From Echiichthys vipera (taxonomy: Eukaryota > Chordata > Actinopteri > Perciformes > Trachinidae), in contig OY829645.1 in NCBI GenBank assembly GCA_963691815.1, forward strand, positions 46,048,522 through 46,112,521: a stretch of DNA of 64,000 nucleotides. The letters run 5' to 3'. This document shows, in pieces, positions 47,731 through 58,965 of this stretch. The notes beneath the pieces were generated by a model. The model ran no database searches, had not been told where the DNA came from, and was given only the letters and a program-made list of their open reading frames with translations. Each line of letters starts with the position of its first letter. Position 1 is the stretch's first letter. The translations under genes were made by a program, and so were the position numbers.

Positions 47731-47772
47731 GGGCGCACTCACACGGTCCTTCCGCACTGGGCCAAAACCGTG
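47731..47772. mobile_element. Solo end of the Harbinger-type family
   Basis: GGGCGCACTCACACGGTCCT and the next 20 bases match the element end, preceded by TTA. The rest of the element is absent. Confidence 0.75.
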
Positions 47773-48148
47773 AGCCCTTAGTGATTTTCCCTACACTTTC
47801 TGCTAGTTTACGTTCACCTCCTTTGCCAAGGCTGGATATCGTAACCAGGAAATTCCGTGCTCAGGAAACCAAAAAGTCCCGGGTACACTGTGGGCCAGTT
47901 GCTTTTATTTTAAAAATCACGTCATAGCTTATAAATTTGTATGGAACGCTATCAACTATCAACTGGGTCCTGCATTATTTTATCGAATCTAGCAGCCCCT
48001 GTCAGGCCTGTGTCACCATGGCACAACAGGCTACAACTACCAAGTAGAATAGAGATGGACTTTTGATTCGCCTAACACACAAACAAGCACACAAACCTTC
48101 ACCTCAAGTGCCTTTCTTTATCTCACACAGACAGCCCACACAAATTAC

Positions 48149-48757
48149 TCATCTCATCTCATCTCATCTCATCTTCAGCCTCTTATCCGGGGTCGGGTCG
48201 CGGGTCAGCAGCTTTAGCAGGGGACCCCAAACATCCCTTTCCCGGGCCACATTAACCAGCTCTAACTGGGGGATCCTGAGGTGTTCCCAGGCCAGTGTGG
48301 AGATATAATCTCTCCACCTGGTCCTGGGTCTTCCCCGAGGCCTCCTCCCAGGTGGACGTGCCTGGAACACCTCCCTAGGGAGGCGCCCAGGGGGCATCCT
48401 TACTAGATGATCCTGAACCACCTCAACTGGCTCCTTTCAATGCAAAGTAGCAGCGGCTCTACTCCGAGTTCCTCACGGATGCTGAACTTCTCCCCCTCTC
48501 TCTAAGGGAGACTCCAGCCCCCCTCCTGAGGAAACACATTTCAGACGCTTGTACCCGCGACCTGGTTCTTTCGGTCATGACCCAGCTTTCATGACCACAG
48601 GTGAGGATAGGAACCAGGACTGACCGGTAGATCGAGAGCTTTGCCTTCCTCAGCTCTCTTTTCGTCACAACGGTGCGGTAGAGCGACTGCAACACCGCCC
48701 CTGCTGCTCCCTCACTCGTGAACTTGATCCCGAGGTGAACTCCTTCACACAAAATAC
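48149..48757 (-). mobile_element. RTE-type LINE 3' end (Rex3-like), copy 3
   Basis: (CATCT)n at 48149-48173, then the complement of the RTE C-terminal frame (G-R-L-P-R-E-V-F-Q-A-R-P-P-G-R-R-P and S-L-Y-R-T-V-V-T-K-R-E-L). The 5' limit near 48757 includes a V-H-L-G-I-K-F-T-S-E-G piece. Frameshifted. Confidence 0.82.
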
Positions 48758-49200
48758 TGCGGTAATTCAATTCAATGCACATATTTTTGCATATGTCGTG
48801 CTGTACAGCCTTTTATACTATAGTTAAGAGTCACATCTCTCGCCAGCATCCACACACGTCCTCACTGCCTCTTCCTCTCTGTGCAGTTCTCATGCATTTG
48901 TTTTGTGTAGTTTACTTTCTGTGGCTGCTTCAACATGTAGTATGCTGCTAATATACTATTGCTCACCCTTTACAACTTCTTATTGATAAACTGTTAAATT
49001 GTTCCTGTATTCTTTTTACTAATGATGTTCTTGACTGCGGTAAGTTGCTTTATTGTTCATTTCCTTTGTATATTAAATACTAAACACCAAGGCAAATTCC
49101 TTGTATGTGAAAACCTTGTTTGAAAAACATTCTAATATTAATGAAAGGTTGTTAATAACAATTAAATATAGGGTCCTAGGCATTCAAATTAATGCAAAAA

Positions 49201-49508
49201 ATGGTAAATGGACTTGTACATCTATAGCGCCTTTCTAGTCTTTTGACTACTCAAGGCACTTTCACAGTGTTTGTCACCTTCACTCGTTCACACAGACATT
49301 CACACTGATGGCAGTGGGCATCTACAGACCATCTAATCTAATGTAACCATTCACACCATATTCACACACCCATACGCAGAATAGGGAGCAATTCAGGGTT
49401 CAGTGTCTTGCCCAAGGACACTTCGACATGTGGACCGGGGGAGCTGGTCATCAAACCGCCAATCTCTCGATTGGAGGATGATCCACTCTTCCAATGAGCC
49501 ACAGTCGC
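49201..49508 (-). mobile_element. tRNA-derived SINE, family B (copy 3)
   Basis: ATGGTAAATGGACTTGTAC at the tail side, AAGGACACTTCGACATGTGG in the body, head complement ending near 49508. Confidence 0.85.
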
Positions 49509-49669
49509 AATGTAAATGTCACCTATCATTTAGCATGATGTCATTAGACTGACTTTTTTCTCAACACCCTTGACTGTAACTGAATTCACCGGGCCCTGTC
49601 TCAAAACCTTGTCTGGTCTTGTCTTTGTACGGCAAATCGTGACTGTTAGAAAAATGGACCAGTTCGGAA

Positions 49670-49985
49670 CCAGAATCAAGTTCTAATAACTAAATTTATT
49701 CTTAAACAAGAAGAGAGCATAGGTACACTTAAGTGTCTCAACATGCTCTGAGGGCAGCCCTCAGAACCAGATCATTTTAACATGTAGTTGAACAGAAATG
49801 GTTGTCATAGAGATGTATTTACAAAACATTGTAAGCTACTTTGGCTTTTCCCATAGCAATTGCCAACTCTCCTGATCACACCGCAACGCACTCTGTGAGA
49901 AAGGTCACTGTTCTCAGAGGGAAACACAAAACAATGTATACAGCCAGAGTTCTCATATATAACTAATAATAACTTGTTGACTTAT
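49670..49985 (-). mobile_element. LTR-like interspersed repeat, copy 2
   Basis: Reverse complement of the arrangement at 28079-28425: CATGCTCTGAGGGCAGCCCT, TTGGCTTTTCC and AGCCAGAGTTCTCATATA. Non-coding. Possible solo LTR, ends unproven. Confidence 0.4.
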
Positions 49986-50051
49986 TTTTCCATCAGTGGC
50001 GTGGCATGGCTGTCGTGGAGTGCTGCAGCAGAGTGCGTCCATTTTATCTTA

Positions 50052-50646
50052 GGGCGCACTCACACTGTCCTTCCGCACAGTGCCCCGGGCTTTAGGGTAC
50101 TTGTGCCCCCTCCCTCTCCCCCCGCGCCCCAGGGCCGTTTGTACTCACACTGCCTGGGCCTCGCGCAAATGCTTCTTTCTGTCCATACGTCATCACGCCG
50201 TAACACGTCACACGCATTGATGACGTCATGGCGATGCGTGGCTTTGTTTAAAAATCTTTCCATAGACCTCAGAGTTTTTGTGCGTCTTGTCGACTGTTTT
50301 TGAATCTTTTCATCGACCAAATCTGCAGTAAACACTCAACCTCCGCATCACAACAACGTGAACCTTTCTCCGCCATTGTTTTAAATGTCCGCACATGGTC
50401 CCTCCTTCTATTTTCAATGTCCCAACAGGAGCACATAAATGACGTCAGAACCGTCCTAGGCCTCGTGATCATGCTCGTACGTGTGCGCACGCGCTCTACA
50501 AAAGCCCACCTCTCTCAGACGGCCCCGGACGGCCCGCTGTCCGCAGTTATGCGTGGAGCGGGTGCACTCACACTGGTTAAAACGCACTAGGCATTAGCCG
50601 AAAAACTGATTTTGGCCCGGTGCGGAAGGACAGTGTGAGTGCACCC
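50052..50646 (-). mobile_element. PIF/Harbinger-type element, 595 bp (copy H4)
   Basis: TTA before (50049-50051) and TCA after (50647-50649). Ends GGGCGCACTCACACTGTCC and GACAGTGTGAGTGCACCC. Two CRE palindromes at 50221-50228 and 50440-50447. Myb-like frame on the minus strand from near 50380, frameshifted after Q-I-W-S. Confidence 0.86.
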
Positions 50647-50649
50647 TCA

Positions 50650-51915
50650 ATCGAGCAGCTACATGGGCCACGGAAGCCTCACGGCACAGCTCTATTTTTA
50701 CGGGGCTCGTCTGTTTTTCTCTTTGCGAGCAACTACGCAGCCATCCAACAAGTGGGCAATGTGAGGTAGCACAACTTCCAAACCCTGCATAACCAGCTAT
50801 ATTAAAAGTTAACATGCACACAGTGAAACTGGCAGCAGCGCAACGTGACCCTTGGAGCCTGTGTAAATAATACAGCTGCTCCCTGACTACGTACGCTGCA
50901 CATCCGTTCCCCATGTATTTTGACTGTGACATTCACTTTCTCCTTCTCTCTTCCTCCCCCATTTACCATACTTTTAATTACACCTGTTATTGCACCATGT
51001 TGCGAGCGTGTTGAAAACAAGTACAAGCAGGTGAGACATGTTTAAAGGTTTTGGTTTTCTTAATTAAATTTGGCAGCTAAAGCCACAAAGTTTCAGTCAC
51101 GAGTTGCTCAAGGGGTGGGAGCAGGGTGTAGTGACCTCTTTGAAGGTCACAGAGGGGGGCAACTGGCGCCACTGGTGCATTAGGGCATTTTCCGACAGTG
51201 ATATGGGAGGGCGGTTAAGTAGTGATTGGACTTATTCCAGTGTATTACCCTCTGGGTGGGTCACACTTAGGGATACAGTGAGATCAGATGTGTGTATGTA
51301 CATCAAAGTATACTGCTATCAAGAAGACTACGGCGCATTTAACTTGTAGAAACAGGCAATCCAAAGGAAAACAACATGCAAACAAGTGGCATGATCACCA
51401 CACAGGAGAAAAACAGACAAATCGATTGAGCTAAGGTTTCAGGAAATGTCTTGGGTCTACAGAAACACACAAAGTTAAACGTCTTCAATCTCCTCTGAAA
51501 GGTAGTTTAGGATTGTTGGGACTTGGATGTTTAAGGTCCAAGTGTTGTTGTTTGTTTTTCTGCCTTGTCTCATGGTAATTTTACACACGGCTGACCCAGT
51601 TGAAAAAATATCTGAATCACAGAGTGGTAGGTGTGGAGGCAGGGAGTAAACTGTGCTGAGTTTAAGTATGTGGAGGGAGGACTGGATCAAGCTCCTGCCT
51701 AAATGTGTTTATGTCTGACTCAGAGAGGAAAGATGAATGATGAAACTCTAAAATTTCATCAATATCACAACAATCAGTTATTGCTAAAGAGAAGCTGTGC
51801 AAATTAGCACAAGGAACAATATTAAAACTGTTTTAATTTTAAGTCACAATGAACACAGTCAGTGGGACAGACAGTAAATGTTGCATAATTGATCCGACAG
51901 ACCAAGCTGAGGAAT
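50650..51915. other. Intergenic spacer
   Basis: Frames of up to 112 codons carry no known domain. No element end recognised. Confidence 0.5.
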
Positions 51916-52289
51916 ATGGATGAAGTAGCTCAGTCACATTTGCAGGAGCCTCATCGTGCAATGCTCTGTAGGTAAGAGTGAGAACCTTAAACTGGATCCT
52001 GTATGCAGGACAGGGAGCCAGTGAAGAGTTTTAAGTACAAAGGTGTGAGTGAGTGGCCTTGCTGCAGCATTTTGAATTGTCTAAAGACGGTCTAAAGCAG
52101 ACATGCTATTTGAAGAGAAAAGTGCGTTACAGTAGTCGATACGAGATGACATAAAGGCATGTATAAGCATTTCAATTTCAAAATTTGCAACTACTAATCT
52201 CCGTCTACTAGTCAGCTGTTTAACATGGGTGTCATTTTATCAAATATTACCCCTAAGTTTCGCAAGTGGGAGTGAACAGCAGAGGAAAG

Positions 52290-52405
52290 AGGCCCAACAC
52301 TAGAGACGAGCGAGTACAGCATTATCTGTATCTGTATCTGTATCTGTTTACCATATAAATTATCCGTATCCGTATCTGTACTCGGGATGGGTGGAGCCTA
52401 ACCCT
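52290..52405. repeat. TATCTG-repeat DNA-transposon end fragment
   Basis: GAGACGAGCGAGTACAGC followed by (TATCTG)n and ATCCGTATCCGTATCTGTAC, a sequence type known to me from ends of fish hAT elements. Only one side is seen. Confidence 0.45.
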
Positions 52406-52407
52406 GA

Positions 52408-52860
52408 AGTCAGAATCAGAATCAGCTTTATTTGCCATGTATATGCAAACATACAAAGAATTTGAATCCAGATTTTTTTCTCTCCTCTGTGTACTAAATA
52501 CACAAAAATATAATCCTTTATCCTCCCTGCCCGTTTCTTCACTAGGGACTGGTGTAGGTCGGCCCCGATGATTTTTTCAGTAGACCTGATTTTCCGTTGC
52601 AGTCTGTTCCTGTCCTGTTTGGTGGCCGATCCAAACCAGACAGTTATTGATGTGCACAGGACAGACTGGATGATGGAGGGGTAAAACAATGGTGAGCAGC
52701 TCCTGAGGCAGCTTGAACTTCTTCAGCTGTCGCAGGAAGTTCAGCCTCTGCTGATCCTTTTTCCTGACTGAGTCCATATGGGACTTCCACTTGAGCTGCC
52801 GGGCGATTGTGGTTCCCAGGAACTTAAAGGAGTCCACAGTGGACACAGTGCTGTTGAGGA
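52408..52860 (-). mobile_element. LINE 3' end nested in the L2-type LINE
   Basis: Minus-strand frames V-D-S-F-K-F-L-G-T-T-I and Q-R-L-N-F-L-R-Q-L-K-K-F, then S-I-T-V-W-F-G-S-A-T-K-Q-D, match the C-terminal end of fish non-LTR polymerases. The left end has the usual 3' tail (complement of AATAAAGCTGATTCTGATTC). Clean 3' end, truncated 5' end. Confidence 0.78.
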
Positions 52861-53107
52861 TGATGGTGGTGGGGGGTAAGGTGGGTGAGTTCCTCCTAAA
52901 GTCTACTGGATTTAAATGAGAAACAAATGAATGTTGTCCGCAAGTGGTAATTAATGTTAAAACTGTTTATGATTTGTTCTTAAGGCAGTAAATACAATGA
53001 GAACAACAGGGGCCCCAGAACTGAGTCCTGTGGGACAGCACAGGAGAGTGGGCAAGAGTCAGCCACAAAATCACCAATAGAGACAGTAAAACTTCTAATG
53101 CTATACC

Positions 53108-53158
53108 ATGTGTCCTAAAGACCGGGGAACGGTACGGGCGGACAGTGTGAGTGCGCCC
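53108..53158. mobile_element. Truncated Harbinger-type end flanked by a 12-bp direct repeat
   Basis: GGACAGTGTGAGTGCGCCC preceded by about 30 bases of subterminal element sequence. TAATGCTATACC occurs on both sides (53096-53107 and 53159-53170). The opposite end of the element is missing. Confidence 0.7.
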
Positions 53159-53900
53159 TAATGCTATACCTCGTATACCAACAAAGTCACATAACCTCTT
53201 GATCAAAATGAGATGGTCAACTGTGTGGAACGTAGAGCGGAGAAGTACCAACACAGAACAATCACCTGCATCAGAGGACATTAAAACATCATTAGAAACC
53301 CTCAGAGCAGCAGTTTCAGTAGAGTGCCACATCCGAAACCCTGCAACAGCAGGACCAGTAACAGGCGAAACATTTAAGCGTGCAGCATGGAAACCTGCAT
53401 GCTCTTAATCAAATCCAACAGATCTTGTACACTGATACGTTTAAAGAGTCCAGAACAGTAGGAGATGGAGAGGGGCTAGAGATGAGCCTGTGAGCCCCAG
53501 AATGAATGCTGGACCTAATTGCCATTACCTTATCTACAAAAAGAGGTTAGGCACGTGTTACACTCCTCTGTAGAGAAACATGGTAATGTGGAAACTTTTG
53601 GTGAAACAATGTTGTTGATGGTGTCAAATAAAATCTTAAGGTTTCTTTTTGAGGAGGCATTCAGGTTTGCAAAGTAAGCAGTCAATAAAAGAAGTGCAGA
53701 CATCCTTGAGGTGCAAGCGATGCACCTCAGTGCAGGTAGACCAGACGCTTTCCACAGCCGCTCTGTCCTTCGACACTCCCGTTGCAACCTCAAGACAGTA
53801 TCAGTCATCCAAGAGGGAAGTGAGGCAGATGGCTCTGGTCCTCAGGTTCCACTATGTACAGCAACATGGAGCAATGCTCATTAAAAGATTGTGATAATAG

Positions 53901-55106
53901 CTCCACACCGTTGTATTTCATGTTAAAATTACAGACAAATTGCTCTAAAAAGTGATCTGTATTCTCAGTTATGATGCGGTAACACAGTTATTTTAGGGCA
54001 CAGTGAGTCAGCATTTACATTTAGATACATTTGTGTTCACTGATCAGTTGGTCCTCACATTGGACATGGTTAACATCTAAGCCTAGAAAGGTCCAGAGTA
54101 TGACCACCCATGTGGCCCCAGATGTTGTTTGACGTCAAATGATTCTGTAATTTAATTGTTTAATTGTCCTAAACAGCCAACATCGCGAAGCGTTGCTTAC
54201 TTAACTGTTACATTAGTAAACAATCATTTTAGGGGTCCCGGGCATCTAATCTCTACTCCCCCCTTCTCACTATCTTCCTTCTCTCTGTGTGGGACTACGT
54301 TATGCATGAGTAATTGAAATGGATGAATACTGGATTGAGGAGGAAGCTGAGGTTCCACAGCCAAAAGAGAAAACTTATTCAGGTGCAGAATATTAAATCT
54401 GTTCTGCAGCTGGATGTTGTGGTCATAAGGTGCAATTGAGGAGCCCTCTTATGTACCATAGACCAGTGCTCCTGATGATGGAGTGGAGTTGGCCAGGGAT
54501 GCATGTTTTGTTCTAGCCCCGAGCTGGTTCCAGTGACCCGAACAGCAGCTGGACACTGAACGGTGACAGGTTCTGGAGTAGAAGCAGCCTCCTTGACCTC
54601 CACAACAGGGAGAGAAGGAGCAGAGACATCAGGAGCTTGGGTGCAGGTTGTGCTACACCGTGCCACACTGAAGATGCTGGCATCCATTAACTCTTCAGCT
54701 TCCTGGATCTTGTAGAGCGCAGGAGGGCGCAGCTGACACAGCCTGGAATAAGAGGTGAGTGGAGCCATGGTTTCACGGAGGTCACTGGGTAGCAGAGATG
54801 AAAGAAGGCTGGTACAGGGCTACACATGCTTTAAAAGTTTAAAACTAGGCACCAGGCAGTTTGATGGTAGCAGGCCTAGGCCAAGCCGCTGACAGGGCAG
54901 TCACTGACACCTACATGCAAGGGCTCCAGTGAGGCGCCCGCAGCATTGTTGAAGCTCGATGGCAGTGACTCAGGAAGAGTGAGGTGAAACTTACCGACAC
55001 AGGTCCAACAAGTGGACCTGTTGCGGTGATGTGCACTGTATATAATAACTATAATAAATAATACTACTTTTATTAAAAATGTGTTGCTGCTCATGGGGGA
55101 AGTGTG
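53901..55106. other. Intergenic stretch with an unexplained open frame
   Basis: A 129-codon frame on the minus strand (54768-54379) and a 72-codon one at 55094-54876 are Ser/Thr/Pro-rich, with no domain I recognise. No splice or promoter support. Probably repeat-derived. Confidence 0.4.
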
Positions 55107-55192
55107 TGGTCTTTACCTACTCTGTATGTAAAGTGTCTCAAGATAAGTTTTGTTATGATTTAGCACTATAAATAAAATTGAATTGAATTGAT
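55107..55192 (+). mobile_element. LINE tail fragment with GAATT repeats
   Basis: GTGGTCTTTACCTACTCTGT through CACTATAAATAAAATTG and (GAATT)n, the same 3' end as 2760-2850. Confidence 0.75.
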
Positions 55193-55672
55193 GTTGTTAT
55201 GTAAATTTTGGTACTCGGTATCAGGAGGTGAGTCTCCGTTGCCGACCTCAGCTGTCAATCCATGCAGTTAAAAACATCCAAATGACTAAAACTTAAAACC
55301 GGGTTAACACGGGCACTTAAAAGCACATTAATTTTAAAAACTCTGCTACCAAAAAGCTAAAAAAAAGTATCAAAATGTGACGGAGCTACTGACAGTGTGC
55401 AAAAAAAAAAATATACAGCATAAAGGTGCGTTCAGACCAAATGTGAATGACGTGAATTGAGCGACAACTACATTTATAATCAATGTAAATGGCGCAATGA
55501 CACGTGATTCAGGCAGAGGCGGCGCAAATAAATGTGGCGCGAATGAGGCGATTTTATTCGCGTCTATCGCATCTGGTGTGAACGCACAGTTAGGCAAACA
55601 CACACTATATTTTGCAGAATCTAAACAGACAGTAAGCGGGATCAACACAGTAAGAGCAGAATGCACACACAC

Positions 55673-55722
<50 letters not shown>

Positions 55723-56190
55723 CATAGAGCACACATACTGTATAGACAGAATAACCGGGACAGCACATCACCCTCTTCCTGTTGTTGCAGTGTTGAGTGA
55801 CGTCATGTCCAGCCTGGTATTGATGGACAGTTAACTGGTAATGGTGTCTAATGTTTTGCAATGTCGATCTTCCTGGAAGCTTTCCTCACTCTCTTACTAA
55901 AGCATTTATATCACTCTGAATGCTTTTATCCAGAGCATTCAGTTGCTTTGGTAAGAGCAGACCACGTGGGAAGTAAACCCTCAACCCTGTGGATGTTAAT
56001 GGCGACACATAAACTAAGCAAATACATAAAACAGCCTCAGTGCCAGAAGTTTTTGGCTTGTATTGTACATATTGCGGCCTAAAGATACCCCTTTACTGCA
56101 TTGCCTGGTGTTTAATGGTTCATAATTTAAATCAATACATTTCAAATCAAGCTCATGTTAAATTGCTTTTTAATGGCTGAGCTAATATTG
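55193..56190. other. Intergenic spacer with CA microsatellite
   Basis: (CA)n at about 55665-55720. GGTGCGTTCAGACCAAATGTG at 55425 and TCTGGTGTGAACGCAC at 55573 are inverted and suggest a small MITE (about 55425-55590) with G-T-G-C-G-T-T ends. No exon recognised. Confidence 0.5.
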
Positions 56191-56523
56191 GGGCGGCAGT
56201 AGCTCGGTCCATAGGTGACTTGGCTGAGAACCTGTGTGGACCATGAATCGAGTGTGGACTGGTGGCTGGAGAGGTGCCAGTTCATCTCCTGGGCACTTCC
56301 GAGGTGCTGTTGAGCAAGGCACCGAACCCCCAACTGCTCGGGGCGCCGGTTACTGGCAGCCCCCTCGCTCTAACATCTCTCCATTAGTTGCATGTATATA
56401 GGTCCTGTTTGTGCATGTGTGTGTATTTCAGGCCTTTGTGTGTGTAAAATGATAAAATAGAGTGAAAATTGAATTTCCCCATTTTGCGGGACGAATAAAT
56501 TAATTCTTCTTCTTCTTCTTCTT
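56191..56523 (+). mobile_element. tRNA-derived SINE, family A (copy 3)
   Basis: Head GGGCGGCAGTAGCTCGGTCC. The B-box region is deleted after GAGAACC. The body has ACCGAACCCCCAACTGCTCG, the tail AATAAATTAATTC plus (TTC)n. A second tail-only fragment follows at 56665-56742. Confidence 0.85.
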
Positions 56524-56664
56524 TAATTATTTTCAACAGCATATTTTAGTTGGCGGGTGAGCGGCGTGCTCCGGTCATCTGCTCCATTTGCCTGCAGACA
56601 CAAAAACCCTGTAAACCTAGTGCTAACTACTGTAGCTCAGTTAGCAAAGTGCAACTGAACGCTG

Positions 56665-56742
56665 GGCCTGTGTGTGTGTAAAATGGAAAAATAGAGTGAA
56701 AATTTCCCCATTGTGGGACAAATACAAGAATTCTTCTTCTTC
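56665..56742 (+). mobile_element. SINE family A tail fragment
   Basis: GAGTGAAAATTTCCCCATTG and (TTC)n match the 3' end of the preceding SINE. Confidence 0.7.
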
Positions 56743-57590
56743 TATCGCTAAGTAGAATATTTCCTTACATTATGATTCAACAGAACGATTCAGACTATAC
56801 AACCTCAATTCTCAATTCCTGGATCAATTTCCTTGCGGGAGTCATCCCAAAGTATCAATGAAGAGAAGTCAAAGTCTAACTGCACTGTTTGTATTACGAC
56901 GAGGCTGATTTACACGCTACCGAGTCGTTTTCGTTTAAATGTGTTCTTGATTTGGAGGTTCTGCCTCGTCCAAAATAAGATGACTTTCTCGTTGCAAGGA
57001 AGCAGCTTTGAACCTGTTGGTGAACTGTTTATCTTCAATAACACAACCTATGTTGTGAATTGAATTTTGCCTAGCAACAATAACCTCACACAAGTCACAG
57101 GAGCCCTCGGGCTCTTTCGAGAGTGACGTCTGCATCAGGTAAGATTTGACTTTCTAGAGAAGACTGTGAGGGAAGGATATGAGTTAACAGATGGTTGGCA
57201 TGGAAACAAGACATTTTCAGAGACCAGGGAGACCCTGCATCGTACTCCTGACAGACAAGATCCCTGCACTGACAGTCTGGATGATGCTGACACACAGATG
57301 GGATGAGAGGATGAGCGCAGTGTCGATGATCCTGCTGTCACTAGAACGCTTTGCTTTGTGTCTATGATTTACTTTGTCAAAGAGGTCCTTACATAATGGT
57401 TAGTCAACCACTTGAAAAACAAAATAATAATGCTATTTTAAGTTAATTTAAGTTTGAGGAACATATAGTCAAGCAGTGAGGCGAGCTTGTGACTGGAAAG
57501 CAGGTTTTTTGAATCCTGAATAACCTGGTTAAGAAGTAATATCTCCTTCCTTTCTCAAAGCACCATGGAGGTCACACTTAAGGATACTTA
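56743..57590. other. Intergenic spacer
   Basis: No feature recognised. Confidence 0.55.
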
Positions 57591-57718
57591 CCGTATTTTT
57601 CTGATTATAAGTCGCATTTTTTTTTGCCTTGCTCAACAGCACCTTGGCAGTGCCCAGGAGATGAACTGGCACATCTCCAGCCACCAGTCCACGCTCCATA
57701 CATGGTCCACACAGGACA
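57591..57718 (-). mobile_element. Chimeric fragment: pogo-like end joined to a SINE A piece
   Basis: CCGTATTTTTCTGATTATAA GTCGC (about 57591-57617) is the end of the 875-bp pogo-like family. It runs directly into the complement of SINE A (GCCTTGCTCAACAGCACC to CATGGTCCACACAGG). Neither partner is complete. Confidence 0.7.
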
Positions 57719-57996
57719 ACTGTCCCCATCACAACTGTCATGCCCCTTAATAAGTATTACATACAACTTAAACACAAATAGAATTGAACTAAAAATGGTA
57801 AATGATAGGATTTCTGAATATCCTCACTTAAATTACAATATGCCACCAAAGACATGTGAGTATGAAATAAATGTGTAAATTAAGGGATAGAAAACTAAGC
57901 AGAAACTGCCTATATGTCTTATAGAGAGCATTGAGTGAATTGTGCACTCATCCAGTTAGTTTGAGATCTATATCTATCTTTATCTAACTGGAACTA

Positions 57997-58720
57997 CTGT
58001 AATTTCCGGACTATAAGCCGCTACTTTTTTCCCTCGTTCTGGTCCCTGAGGCTTATACAACAGTGCGGCTTTTCTACGGCTTACGGTAACCAGGGGCGCG
58101 CACTACCGAGGATGCGCGAGACCGAGGCGGACATCTGGCGCCAGGTAACGAGAGCAAAACAAAGAGTAGGAGAGCGTCAGCGACAGTTTGCGCGACGGAA
58201 GTGTTCATGCAAACACCCTCAACATGGAAAACAAACGGAGAAGTGCATATGATGCTGCTTTTAAGTTAAAGGCAATCGATCTGGCTGTCAAAGAAGGAAA
58301 TAGAGCTGCTGCACGTACCCTTGACATCAATGAATGGCTGGTTATTTTGATAACGTAAACGGCCGCGGGACTGCACTTTTACTGCCGTGTTACAGGCGAG
58401 CACTTTGTATTACTTTGCACCGTTGTATTATTTGTACTCTGCACGAATGCTGTTCGCCATGTCAGAGATGTGAAAGTTTGATTGAATGATTGAAAGATTT
58501 ATTGTTAATAAATGGGACGCTTTGCGTTCCCAAACAGTCATCTCTGTCCCGACAATCCCCTCCGTGGTAGCAGGAACCCCTATATACTACGGTAATTACA
58601 CATCAAAACGCCTGCGGTTTATAGTCGGGTGCGGCTTTTATATGGAGCAATCTGTATTTTACCCTAAATTAAGCTGTTGAGGCTTATAGTCAGGTGCGCT
58701 TTATAGTCCGGAAATTACGG
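57997..58720 (+). mobile_element. Pogo-like non-autonomous element, 724 bp (copy 2)
   Basis: Same length and structure as 35176-35899, with TA on both sides (57995-57996 and 58721-58722). The left end has one change (CTGTAATTTCC). The 44-codon helix-turn-helix frame is kept at 58224-58358. I count only about ten or so base differences between the copies, so both inserted recently from a common, already deleted, source. Confidence 0.88.
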
Positions 58721-58965
58721 TATAGTAGATAAGCTCTTAAATCATCCCGGCAGCTCAGCGCTACATCCCACTGTCCAATGAGTAGAGACTGTTGGTACTT
58801 GTGATTGATTTTGTTCAAAAGGCGTTCTTACTGTGTAAATGACTACTGTTCATCTAAGATAGCATAGTAAGTATTGTATTAGTATGTAACAACTAAATGA
58901 TAGCCTTTTGTATGGCGATTAATGTTCGGGCACACATACATGCCCATAGAAGGTAAGACGATTCG

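Larger units (their letters stand above)
51916..53900 (-). mobile_element. L2/CR1-type LINE, decayed and interrupted by other elements
   Basis: Reads right to left. First comes a pre-catalytic region, R-L-Q-R-E-C-R-R-T-E-R-L-W (about 53780) and I-N-N-I-V-S-P-K-V-S. Then F-H-T-V-D-H-L-I-L-I-K-R-L (about 53220), the V-P-Q-D-S-V-L-G-P-L-L-F polymerase motif (about 53020), S-R-I-D-Y-C-N-A-L-F (about 52140), and the end I-Q-F-K-V-L-T-L-T-Y-R-A-L-H (about 51990-51950). Interruptions: a truncated Harbinger end (53108-53158), a second LINE (52408-52860) and a hAT-like end (52290-52405). Many frameshifts; inactive. Confidence 0.75.

Noticed and set aside
54379..54768. 129-codon frame on the minus strand
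   Set aside because: No domain, splice signal or promoter recognised. Kept only as an unexplained frame in the intergenic entry.
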